The notes beneath the pieces were generated by a model. That model searched no databases. It worked only from the letters and a program-made list of their open reading frames with translations, and was not told the DNA's origin. DNA of 37,044 bases from Rhizobium sp. Q54 (GTDB taxonomy: Bacteria; Pseudomonadota; Alphaproteobacteria; ATCC43930; CGMCC-115725). Numbering within the stretch: position 1 is the stretch's first letter; the number at the start of each line of letters is the position of its first letter. Shown here piece by piece: positions 25,897-33,061 of the stretch. Location: assembly GCA_945861155.1 (NCBI GenBank), contig CAMATN010000040.1, positions 1-37,044 of the forward strand, read 5' to 3'. A program made the translations under genes and the position numbers.

Positions 25897-26312
25897 GCTT
25901 TCTGATAGACACCAACGTCGTGTCGGAATCGGTTCGGCCGCGACCGGATCCGAATGTCGTCGCGTGGCTCGCAGAAACCGATGAGGATCGGGTGTTCCTC
26001 AGCGTCGCCACCTTGGCTGAGTTGCGGCGCGGAATTGCTCGGCTGGCGGAGGGGCGCCGGCGCAATCGGCTCGATGAATGGCTGCGGAATGAACTACCTG
26101 TGCGGTTTGAGGGCCGAATCCTTACGATCGATTCGGTCATTGCGGCCGCATGGGGTGATGTCATGGCTGAACACGAGGGACGCGGCCGGCCGATATCAAC
26201 AATGGACGCATTCATAGCCGCGACGGCGCGAGTCCACCGGCTGACCCTTGTCACTCGGAACGCGGCGGATTTTGAGGCATCGGTCCCGGCGATCCTGAAC
26301 CCGTGGGTGTAG
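25893..26312 (+). CDS. PIN-domain ribonuclease toxin (VapC/FitB-type)
   Basis: 139 aa from ATG 25893. The PIN acidic residues are all present: Asp6 (FLIDTNVVSE), Glu43 (ATLAELRRGI), Asp105 (STMDAFIAATA) and Asp126 (TRNAADFE). Expected Mg-dependent endoribonuclease of tRNA or other RNA, held inactive by the preceding antitoxin. The DTNVVSE start and closing LNPWV are typical of the FitB-like subgroup, commonly paired with Phd antitoxins. It is translationally coupled to the antitoxin by a 4-nt overlap. The 221 bp that follow, to 26533, hold no credible gene. Confidence 0.93.
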   Translation: MSFLIDTNVVSESVRPRPDPNVVAWLAETDEDRVFLSVATLAELRRGIARLAEGRRRNRLDEWLRNELPVRFEGRILTIDSVIAAAWGDVMAEHEGRGRPISTMDAFIAATARVHRLTLVTRNAADFEASVPAILNPWV

Positions 26313-26533
26313 GCGCTGCCAATCAATCGGAACTGGACGGTTCCATCCGCGAGTTCGGAAACCAGCGGGACCTTTACGCCAGAATGATCTTTGCTGTTCA
26401 CGACCCCTCCGGCCCGTTGGTGTCTCCCCGGACCCGGCTATCCAGCTTTGGACGGCCAACAAACTCGCGACGATGGTCGTCCAAGTGGGCTTGGGCGAAT
26501 GGTAGAAGGGGAAATTGGCGTAGGGGGCTTGCG
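26313..26533. other. Gene-free interval between a toxin gene and a convergent antitoxin-like gene
   Basis: 221 bp between convergent stops. Six-frame reading gives no protein-like stretch and no clear terminator hairpin. GC is a little lower than in neighbouring genes. It may be worn-down remnant DNA from gene turnover. Confidence 0.5.
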
Positions 26534-26908
26534 TTAGGCCGCTTCGTCAGCCAACAGCCGCCGCATCACCTCCGGGTCCCGCTCGATAGCCAGCAGCAGC
26601 GCGCGGGCGGGGGCATCGGGCATGCTGCGATGCTGTTCCCAATCGCGCAGCGTGGTGAGCGGCAGGTGGAAGGCGCGCGCGAACTCGGCCTGCGTCATTC
26701 CGAGGCGCTGGCGCAACACCTTGACCCGGGAGACGCGTCGCATTTTCGCGAGTTGCTCGGGCGACGATGGCCGGGCATCGGGGTCCGACAGCGCCACCGC
26801 CCTCGCCTCTTCGTCGGTCATGGTGTCCAGCCGTGCCCAATCGGTCGCGCCCTTGGGCAAGGGCTCACCAGGCCTCAGCATCACCCGCGTAGTAACGGTC
26901 TTGCTCAT
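26534..26908 (-). CDS. HTH (XRE-type) antitoxin-like protein without adjacent toxin
   Basis: 124 aa from ATG 26908 (MSKTVTTRVMLRPGEP); a TTG at 26923 is less likely. The N-terminal half has MTDEEARAVALSDPDARP, a pattern of BrnA/HigA-like antitoxins. The C-terminal half is a helix-turn-helix: VKVLRQRLGMTQAEFARAFHLPLTTLRDWEQHRSMPDAPARALLLAI. In my knowledge of such genes a BrnT- or HigB-like toxin usually lies just upstream; here the upstream DNA goes straight into a palindromic element (from 26947). No toxin-like frame was found nearby. Confidence 0.8.
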   Translation of the reverse strand: MSKTVTTRVMLRPGEPLPKGATDWARLDTMTDEEARAVALSDPDARPSSPEQLAKMRRVSRVKVLRQRLGMTQAEFARAFHLPLTTLRDWEQHRSMPDAPARALLLAIERDPEVMRRLLADEAA

Positions 26909-26946
26909 CCCGATCGTATGCAATTCACCGACCTCGCCTCCCCGCC

Positions 26947-27034
26947 GTCATGGCCGGGCTTGTCCCGGCCATCCACGATTTTGAGCCGCGAGATGCCGGA
27001 AGACGTGGATGCCCGGCACAAGGCCGGGCATGAC
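26947..27034. repeat. Dispersed palindromic element, 30-bp arms (copy 2)
   Basis: Left arm 26947-26976 (gtcatggccgggcttgtccc...) pairs with right arm 27005-27034 (...caaggccgggcatgac) around a 28-nt spacer. It has the same arm sequence as the element at 6838-6920, though the spacers differ, so arms are conserved and loops are free. It lies in the 218-bp gap between the orphan HTH gene and the molybdopterin large-subunit gene. Confidence 0.85.
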
Positions 27035-27126
27035 GGGGATGTGTGTCTCGATTAACGAATCCCTGCTTCGACCCCGGAACGCTACCGGGTAATCGGTACG
27101 TATTATCGACGCCCGGCTTACCGCCC

Positions 27127-29448
27127 CTATCGCGGCCCCGCCGCCCTTATCGCGCGCCACAGGCGCTCGGGGCTTGCCGGCATTGGCACGTCGCGGATGC
27201 CGAGCGGCTTTAGCGCGTCGACCAGCGCGTTGCCGACGGCCGGCATCGCGCCGACCGCGCCGGCTTCGCCCGCGCCCTTGACGCCGAGCGGGTTGGTTTT
27301 GGTCGGCACCGGGTTCGACTCGCATTGAAACCCGGACAGATCGCCGGCGCGCGGCATCGCGTAATCCATGAAGGAGCCGGTGACCAGCTGCCCCGACGCG
27401 CCGTCAAAATGGATGTCCTCCATCAGGATTTGCCCGAGCCCCTGGACGATGCCGCCGCAAATCTGGCCTTCGAGCAACAGCGGGTTCATCACCGTGCCGA
27501 CATCGTCGACGACGCTGTATTTGAGAATCTCGACGGTGCCGGTGTCGGGGTCGATCTCCAATTCGCAGATATGGGCGCCGTTGGGGAAATTCTGCTGCTT
27601 GGCGCTGTAGGCCGCGCTGGCGACGAGGCCCGGCTCCATGCCGTCGGGCAGGCTCGGCGGGTCCCACGCCACCCTGGCAATCTCGGCGAGCGACACGGCG
27701 CGGTCGGTGCCGGCGATCCGGAAGACGCCGTCGGCGGCTGTAATGTCGGCCTCCGCGGCCTCAAGCAGGTGGGCGGCGATCGCTTTCGCCTTGGCGACGA
27801 TCTTCTCGGTGGCGAGGTAAACCGCCGAGCCGCCGATGGTCGCGGTACGCGAGCCGCCGCTGCCCTCGCCGATCGCCACCTTGTCGGTGTCGCCCTGGAG
27901 ATAATGCACCCGGTCGGGATGGATGCCGAGCCGGTCGCATACGAGCTGCTTGTAGATCGTCTCGTGACCCATGCCCTGGGTGATCGAGCCGGAGAGGAGG
28001 GTCACCGTGCCGCCGCGGTCGAAACGGATCTCGGCCGCCTCGAAGCCGCCGGCGGCGGCGCGCTCGATCGTGTTGGAGAGCCCGATGCCGCGCAATTTGC
28101 CGCGAGCGAGCGCTGTGGCGCGGCGCTCCTCGAACCCGCCGAACCCGGCAAGCTCCAGCGCGAGATCGAGGTTTTTCGCGAACTCGCCGCAATCATAGGT
28201 GAAAATGAGCCCCGTTTTGAACGGCATCGCCTCGGGCGGGATCATGTTGCGGCGGCGTAGTTCGATCCGGTCGATGCCGAGTTCGGCGGCGGCCTCGTCG
28301 ACCATCCGCTCGATGACGTAGCCGAATTCAGGCCTTCCATTGCCGCGATAGGGCCGCATCGGGTTGGTGTTGCTGAAGATCGCGGTCACATCGGCGTGGA
28401 TCGCCGGGGTGCGGTAGACCCCGGCGAGGGTCCCGAGGTTCATCACGAACGCGTTCGAGCCGGCCTGCGCATAGGCGCCGACCGCGGCGACAATCTTGAC
28501 GCGGAAGCCGAGGAAAGTTCCGTTGCGGTCGAGCGCCAATTCGGCCTCGGTGACATGGTCGCGGGCCTGCGCGTCGGACAGAAAGGCTTCCGAGCGGGTG
28601 CTGGTCCATTTGACCGGGCGGCCGAGCATCTTCGACGCCAAAAGGACCAGCGCGACCTCGTTGTAGATCGCCGATTTCATGCCGAAACTGCCGCCGATGT
28701 CGCCGGCGACGACGCGCACCCGACTCTCCGGCACATCGATGATCTGGGCCAGTTCGGCGCGGTAGGAATGGGTGCGCTGCAAGGTCGTATAGATCGTGTA
28801 GCGCCCGTCCGACGGGTTGTAATCGCCGATCGAGCCGCGCGGTTCCATCGCCGCCGCGGTGACCCGGTTGATCACCAGCCGGCGCTTGACGACATGGTCA
28901 GCGCGCGCGAAAGCGGCCTCGACCGCGGCCTTGTCGCCGACCTCGTGGACAAAGCAGATGTTGTCCGGGCAATCCTCCCAGACGCGCGGCGCGCCGGGCT
29001 CGACCGCGCCGGCAGTCGACACGATGGCCGGCAACGGTTCGTAATCGACCGCGATCAGTTCGGCGGCGTCGGCGGCCTGGTGCCTGGTCTCGGCGACGAC
29101 AAAGGCGACGTAGTCGCCGACCCAGCGCACCCGGTCGGTCACCAGTGCAGGAAAGCGCGGCCGGTACATCGGGGTTCCGTCGCGGCGCCGCATGCCGTCC
29201 GGCACCGGCAGGTCGCCCCATCCCGCCGCCCGCCAATCGGCGCCGGTCAGCACCGCCAGCACCCCAGGCGCGGCCTTCGCCCGGGCGACATCGATCCCGC
29301 GGACCCGGGCATGGGCATGGGGCGAGCGCAGCACGTGGCCGAACACCATGCGCGGCAGCACCATGTCGTCGACATAGCGGCCGCCGCCGCGCAACAGCCG
29401 CGGGTCCTCGAAACGCGGCACCGGCTGACCCAATGCGAATTCGCCCAT
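27127..29448 (-). CDS. Xanthine dehydrogenase family molybdopterin-binding large subunit (CoxL form II-like)
   Basis: 773 aa. Opens MGEFALGQPVPRFEDPRLLRGGGRYVDD, typical of CoxL-like large subunits. GGSFGMKSAIYNEV is a molybdopterin-cytosine-dinucleotide segment. The active-site loop is RPYRGNGRPE (Tyr367-Arg372), i.e. the AYRGAGR style of form II, not the AYRCSFR of true CO dehydrogenase. The catalytic Glu728 is in GVKGAGEAG. QGMGHETIYKQL and GEGSGGSRTATIGG are further cofactor contacts. It should oxidise an unknown aldehyde or heterocycle, and would need FAD and 2Fe-2S subunits, neither of which is adjacent. It lies between an orphan antitoxin and VapBC. Confidence 0.92.
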   Translation of the reverse strand: MGEFALGQPVPRFEDPRLLRGGGRYVDDMVLPRMVFGHVLRSPHAHARVRGIDVARAKAAPGVLAVLTGADWRAAGWGDLPVPDGMRRRDGTPMYRPRFPALVTDRVRWVGDYVAFVVAETRHQAADAAELIAVDYEPLPAIVSTAGAVEPGAPRVWEDCPDNICFVHEVGDKAAVEAAFARADHVVKRRLVINRVTAAAMEPRGSIGDYNPSDGRYTIYTTLQRTHSYRAELAQIIDVPESRVRVVAGDIGGSFGMKSAIYNEVALVLLASKMLGRPVKWTSTRSEAFLSDAQARDHVTEAELALDRNGTFLGFRVKIVAAVGAYAQAGSNAFVMNLGTLAGVYRTPAIHADVTAIFSNTNPMRPYRGNGRPEFGYVIERMVDEAAAELGIDRIELRRRNMIPPEAMPFKTGLIFTYDCGEFAKNLDLALELAGFGGFEERRATALARGKLRGIGLSNTIERAAAGGFEAAEIRFDRGGTVTLLSGSITQGMGHETIYKQLVCDRLGIHPDRVHYLQGDTDKVAIGEGSGGSRTATIGGSAVYLATEKIVAKAKAIAAHLLEAAEADITAADGVFRIAGTDRAVSLAEIARVAWDPPSLPDGMEPGLVASAAYSAKQQNFPNGAHICELEIDPDTGTVEILKYSVVDDVGTVMNPLLLEGQICGGIVQGLGQILMEDIHFDGASGQLVTGSFMDYAMPRAGDLSGFQCESNPVPTKTNPLGVKGAGEAGAVGAMPAVGNALVDALKPLGIRDVPMPASPERLWRAIRAAGPR

Positions 29449-29481
29449 GTTGCCCCCGAGTTGTTTTGCAGCCCGCCAGCG

Positions 29482-29898
29482 TCAGCGGAACGGGTTGACG
29501 ATCAGAACGCCCTCGACCTCACGGCCGTGGCTCATGTCTTCCGTGTAGAGTTCCCGGCAACCGAGCGCCCGCGCCGCGGCGATGATCGCACAATCCCAAT
29601 AAGAAAAGCGGTGCGCCGCTCGGATCTCTAGAGCGCGCTCCAGCAACGGGAGCGTCATCGCCTGCACGGGAAAGCGCGTCCAGGCCTTGATCATACCCGC
29701 CGCCGCCTCATGCGGCAGCCGATGCGGTCGCGTAGGCCGTGTCGCCTGGGTATAGAACTCCTGGAGGACTTGGACCGAAAGAGCCACGTCATCGCGCTGC
29801 AGCAGAGCGACGGCACGTTCCCGCTTCGCCGCTTCGGCCGGGTCGATGCTGATCGAATAGATCAGAATGTTCGTGTCGAAGAAGACCAGCACGTTCAA
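29482..29898 (-). CDS. vapC: VapC family PIN-domain toxin
   Basis: 138 aa. Acidic PIN residues: Asp8 (VFFDTNILIYSI), Glu47 (VLQEFYTQAT), Asp102 (YWDCAIIAAA) and Asp121 (YTEDMSHG), all intact. A VapC-type endoribonuclease controlled by the antitoxin just upstream. The start is a TTG (29898) that overlaps the antitoxin stop as TTGA, the same coupling geometry as ATGA but with a weaker codon; GTG 29892 is an alternative. A rare start may keep toxin below antitoxin. The 3' end lies 33 bp from the molybdopterin subunit start on the same strand. Confidence 0.9.
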   Translation of the reverse strand: MNVLVFFDTNILIYSISIDPAEAAKRERAVALLQRDDVALSVQVLQEFYTQATRPTRPHRLPHEAAAGMIKAWTRFPVQAMTLPLLERALEIRAAHRFSYWDCAIIAAARALGCRELYTEDMSHGREVEGVLIVNPFR

Positions 29899-30131
29899 AA
29901 GCGGCGATCGTAGAGTTCCTCGCGCGGCACGTTTTCGGACGCACTGAAGTCCGTGATCTGCGCCCGTATTTCCTGCTCAAGACGCTTCAGCCGTTCGAAC
30001 TCGGTCTCGCCCGAGGCGAGATCGAGCAGGAATCGTTTCACCAGCGCGGAGACCGACGTGTCGCGCTGAGCGGCGACCATGCGCGCGCGCCGATATGTCT
30101 CGTCGTCGAGTGATACTGTGATGTTCTTCAT
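29895..30131 (-). CDS. vapB: Ribbon-helix-helix (CopG/VapB-like) antitoxin
   Basis: 78 aa from ATG 30131 (MKNITVSLDDETYRRARMVAAQ), GGTGA upstream. The N-terminal strand NITVSLDD and helices ETYRRARMVAAQRDTSVSALVKRFL form a ribbon-helix-helix DNA-binding domain. The C-terminal charged helix (LKRLEQEIRAQITDFSASENVPREELYDRRF) would bind and block the PIN toxin. It overlaps vapC by 4 nt and is divergent from the heptosyltransferase gene (144 bp). Confidence 0.92.
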   Translation of the reverse strand: MKNITVSLDDETYRRARMVAAQRDTSVSALVKRFLLDLASGETEFERLKRLEQEIRAQITDFSASENVPREELYDRRF

Positions 30132-30275
30132 CGATTCACCGCTCGCATGCCGCCTCATGTTAGTCAAGGCCGCCGCGTGATAAAACCGCGTAGACGCGCA
30201 ACTCGGATTGAGTGCGGCCGGCCCGGCAGGTAGAGTTTCCCCGCTATCCAATTTGAAATCCAGGAGTACCGCCGC

Positions 30276-31589
30276 TTGGACGGCACTGTCGATAAACCGA
30301 ATGGCGATAAACTGAACGGGTCCGGCGATCCGCCCGCCTCGGGAGCGCCGGCAGCCGCCCCGGCTGGCGCTGTCGTGCCGCCGCGCCCGGCGGGCGATGC
30401 GGTGGCGCCCAAGCCGGCCTATCCGCCGCCCGCGCCGGCGCCGACCCAGCATGGCCCGAAGGGGCTGCGCTTCGATTTCAACGAAGGCTGCCGGGTCGCG
30501 ATGCCGGAGGCGGACCACCCCTGGCGGGTGCGGATTTCCGACCTCGACACCGGCAACATCCTCTACGAAACCGAGTTGAAGGTCGGGCGGGTCAGCAGCA
30601 CCAAGCGCTATTTCGTCCGCTTCCGCGTCGAATTGTGGCAGCAGGGCGAGAGCGTGTTCAGCCACGAATATTCGGCCGCCGGCCAGCCGGTGCTGATCCA
30701 GTTCCCGGTCGGCACGCTCGGCGACACGCTCGGTTGGTTTCCCTATGCGGTGAAGTTTCGCGAACGCCACCAATGCCGCCTGACCTGCGCGATGGCCGAG
30801 CGGCTGATCCCGCTGTTCCGGGCCACCCATCCCGACATCGAGTTCGTCACGCATGAGCAGGTCGAGGCCGAGCGCTATTACGCGACCTACAGCATTGGCT
30901 TGTTTTTCGACGACAAGGACGGCGTGTTCCAGCCCGCGGATTTCCGCCATGTCGGACTGCATCGCACCGCCGGCTACATCCTTGGGGTCGACCCGACCGA
31001 ATCCCCGCCACGCATCGCGCTCGACGACGACACCAGGCCGCTGGCCGAACCCTATGTCTGCATCGCGGTGCAGAGCACGACCCAGAGCAAGTGCTGGAAC
31101 AACCCGCTCGGCTGGCACGAGATCGTCCGCTTTCTGAAGGAGGCCGGGTATCGCGTCGTCTGCATCGACCAGAAGCCGGTGCACGGCACCGGGATCGTGT
31201 GGAACCACATCCCGCATGGCGTCGAGGACGAGACCGGCGACCGTCCGCTTCAGGAGCGGGCGCGCTGGCTCCGCCATGCCGATTTCTTTATCGGCCTGTC
31301 GAGCGGTCTCGCCTGGCTCGCCTGGTCGGTCGGCACCCCGGTCGTGATGATCAGCGGTTTCACCCACCCGACCAACGAATTCACGACCCCCTACCGCATC
31401 ATCAACTACCACGCCTGCAACAGCTGCTGGAACGACCCGCGCCACCGTTTCGACCACCATGATTTCCTATGGTGTCCGCGCCACGCCGGCACCGCGCGCC
31501 AGTTCGAATGCACCCGGCTGATCACCGCCGATCAGGTCAAGCAGGTAATCCGCCGGATCCCCGGCTTCGGCGCCGCCGGCCCGGCTTAA
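30276..31589 (+). CDS. TibC/Aah-like autotransporter O-heptosyltransferase (BAHT family)
   Basis: 437 aa from TTG 30276, with AGGAG at 30262-30266. The N-terminal 60 residues are Pro/Ala-rich and low-complexity. From about 63 on it follows the BAHT pattern: SDLDTGNILYETE, then PVGTLGDTLGWFPYAVKFR (Asp150 at the place of the catalytic Asp I recall for TibC), QSTTQSKCWNNPLGWHEIVRFL, IDQKPVHGTGIVWNHIPHG, GDRPLQERARWL, FIGLSSGLAWLAWSVGTPVVMISGF. Cys381, Cys384, Cys400 and Cys412 (CNSCW, LWCPRH, FECTR) form the iron site. It transfers heptose from an ADP-heptose donor to Ser of autotransporter passengers, in the cytosol. No autotransporter gene is in the window. It lies 37 nt before an MFS gene. 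Confidence 0.9.
   Translation: MDGTVDKPNGDKLNGSGDPPASGAPAAAPAGAVVPPRPAGDAVAPKPAYPPPAPAPTQHGPKGLRFDFNEGCRVAMPEADHPWRVRISDLDTGNILYETELKVGRVSSTKRYFVRFRVELWQQGESVFSHEYSAAGQPVLIQFPVGTLGDTLGWFPYAVKFRERHQCRLTCAMAERLIPLFRATHPDIEFVTHEQVEAERYYATYSIGLFFDDKDGVFQPADFRHVGLHRTAGYILGVDPTESPPRIALDDDTRPLAEPYVCIAVQSTTQSKCWNNPLGWHEIVRFLKEAGYRVVCIDQKPVHGTGIVWNHIPHGVEDETGDRPLQERARWLRHADFFIGLSSGLAWLAWSVGTPVVMISGFTHPTNEFTTPYRIINYHACNSCWNDPRHRFDHHDFLWCPRHAGTARQFECTRLITADQVKQVIRRIPGFGAAGPA
30291..30320 (+). repeat. 15-bp tandem repeat, two imperfect units, at the start of the heptosyltransferase gene (DKPNG)
   Basis: Units gataaaccgaatggc (30291-30305) and gataaactgaacggg (30306-30320) match at 12 of 15 positions and encode DKPNG-DKLNG near residue 6-15, in the low-complexity N terminus. 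Confidence 0.8.
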
Positions 31590-31626
31590 CCCCGGCCCGC
31601 CCGTCCCCGGCCATTCGCGAGCCGCG

Positions 31627-32910
31627 ATGCGCGGGCCGTTCCTGCCGGCGCTGCTAAGTGCGCGTCTCCCGTTCTTCTACGGCTGGATCGTGCTCGGCTG
31701 CCTGTGCTGTGCCGGGTTCGCGCGGCAGGGACCGGCGGTCGCGACGCTGTCGATCTTTGTCGAGCCGTTGACCCGCGAATTCGGCTGGTCGCGCACTGCG
31801 TTGTCGGGCGCGGTGTCGCTCGGCGGTCTCCTTGCGGCGGTGGCGGCGCCGCTGATCGGGCCGGTGCTCGACCGCCGCGGCTCCCGGCTCGTCTTGTGCG
31901 CGGCGGTGCTCGTCAACGCCGTCGCGCTGATGCTGCTGTCGCTGACCCCGTCATTGCTCGTGTTCTACCTGCTGTTCTGCATCGCGCGGATGAACTGGGC
32001 GGCGCCGTTCGATCTCGGCATTTACGGGGCGCTCAACAACTGGTTCGTGCGGCGGCGCGCGCTGGCCAGCTCGATCGCGACCCTGGCGCTGATGGCGGGG
32101 CTGGTGGCGATGCCGCTGATCGCGCAATTCGCGATCGTGCACGAGGGCTGGCGCGCCGGCTGGCTGGCGATCGGCGCGGTGACGCTGGTGGTCGGCTTCG
32201 TTCCGATTTGGCTGCTGCTGGCGCGCCGCCCTGAGGATCTCGGCCTGTTGCCCGACGGCGGGGCCTTACCGATATCGGACACGGAAGGGGCGACCCGCGC
32301 CGCGACACCAAAGGTCGCGGTCGCCGAGCCCGCCTTCTCACGGCGGCAGGCGCTTCGCACCGGCTCGTTCTGGCTGCTGTTGCTCTATACCGTGCTGGTC
32401 TTTCCGGTGCAGGCCGGGGTCAGCCTGCATCAGGCACCCTATTTGATCGAGCGCGGCATTGACCCGACGATTGCGGCGCTGATCGTCAGCGCCTTCTCGG
32501 CGGTTTCGGCGCTCGCCACGCTGGCGTGCGGCGCGCTGCCGAGATCGCTGCCGATCCGCTATCCGCTGGCCGCGACCGGCGCGATCCTGACGCTCGGAAC
32601 ATTGCTGCTGCTCGGCGTCGATTCCGCCGCGCAGGGTTACCTCGCCGCCGGCGTTTTCGGGTTCGCGATCGGCGCCGTCCTGACCCTGCTGCCGGTCGCT
32701 TGGGCCGATTATTTCGGCCGCGCCCATTTCGGCGCGATCCGCGGCATCGCCTTGCCGGCACAGGTCCTGGCCCAGGCGGCGGGGCCGCTGCTGTCGGGCG
32801 CGCTCCATGACATGACCGGCGATTACCGCCTTTCGCTGCAATGTTTCGCCGGGCTGGCGGCGCTCAGCGTGATCGCGGCGTTGGCCGCGCGGCAGCCGCG
32901 CGCGCGGTGA
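31627..32910 (+). CDS. Major facilitator superfamily transporter
   Basis: 427 aa, about 12 membrane helices. Helix 1 is FFYGWIVLGCLCCAGFA; the helix 2-3 signature GPVLDRRGSR is the MFS G-x-x-x-D-R-x-G motif. GALNNWFVRRRALASSIATLALMAG fits helix 5, and the central loop (about 200-240) is hydrophilic. It resembles the oxalate/formate antiporter-like (OFA) or monocarboxylate branch, so a small organic acid is a plausible cargo. It begins 37 nt after the heptosyltransferase stop, but may belong functionally with the catabolic genes downstream (151 bp to the solute-binding protein). Confidence 0.88.
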   Translation: MRGPFLPALLSARLPFFYGWIVLGCLCCAGFARQGPAVATLSIFVEPLTREFGWSRTALSGAVSLGGLLAAVAAPLIGPVLDRRGSRLVLCAAVLVNAVALMLLSLTPSLLVFYLLFCIARMNWAAPFDLGIYGALNNWFVRRRALASSIATLALMAGLVAMPLIAQFAIVHEGWRAGWLAIGAVTLVVGFVPIWLLLARRPEDLGLLPDGGALPISDTEGATRAATPKVAVAEPAFSRRQALRTGSFWLLLLYTVLVFPVQAGVSLHQAPYLIERGIDPTIAALIVSAFSAVSALATLACGALPRSLPIRYPLAATGAILTLGTLLLLGVDSAAQGYLAAGVFGFAIGAVLTLLPVAWADYFGRAHFGAIRGIALPAQVLAQAAGPLLSGALHDMTGDYRLSLQCFAGLAALSVIAALAARQPRAR

Positions 32911-33061
32911 GCGCCGCCGGGATAGGGCCGGCCACTCGAAAGGGGCACGGTGTCGCGGTTCAACCCAGTTGCCGGGGCCGCCAACATGGCCGACAATCCC
33001 TGACCGGGAACGACCAAGCTCGGAATTGCGCGCGGCCGGCATGCCGCAGGGGAGGGGCTTC

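Noticed and set aside
29449-29481. Co-transcription of VapBC with the molybdopterin subunit as a functional unit
   Set aside because: The genes are 33 bp apart on one strand, but VapBC pairs move independently and there is no biochemical link.
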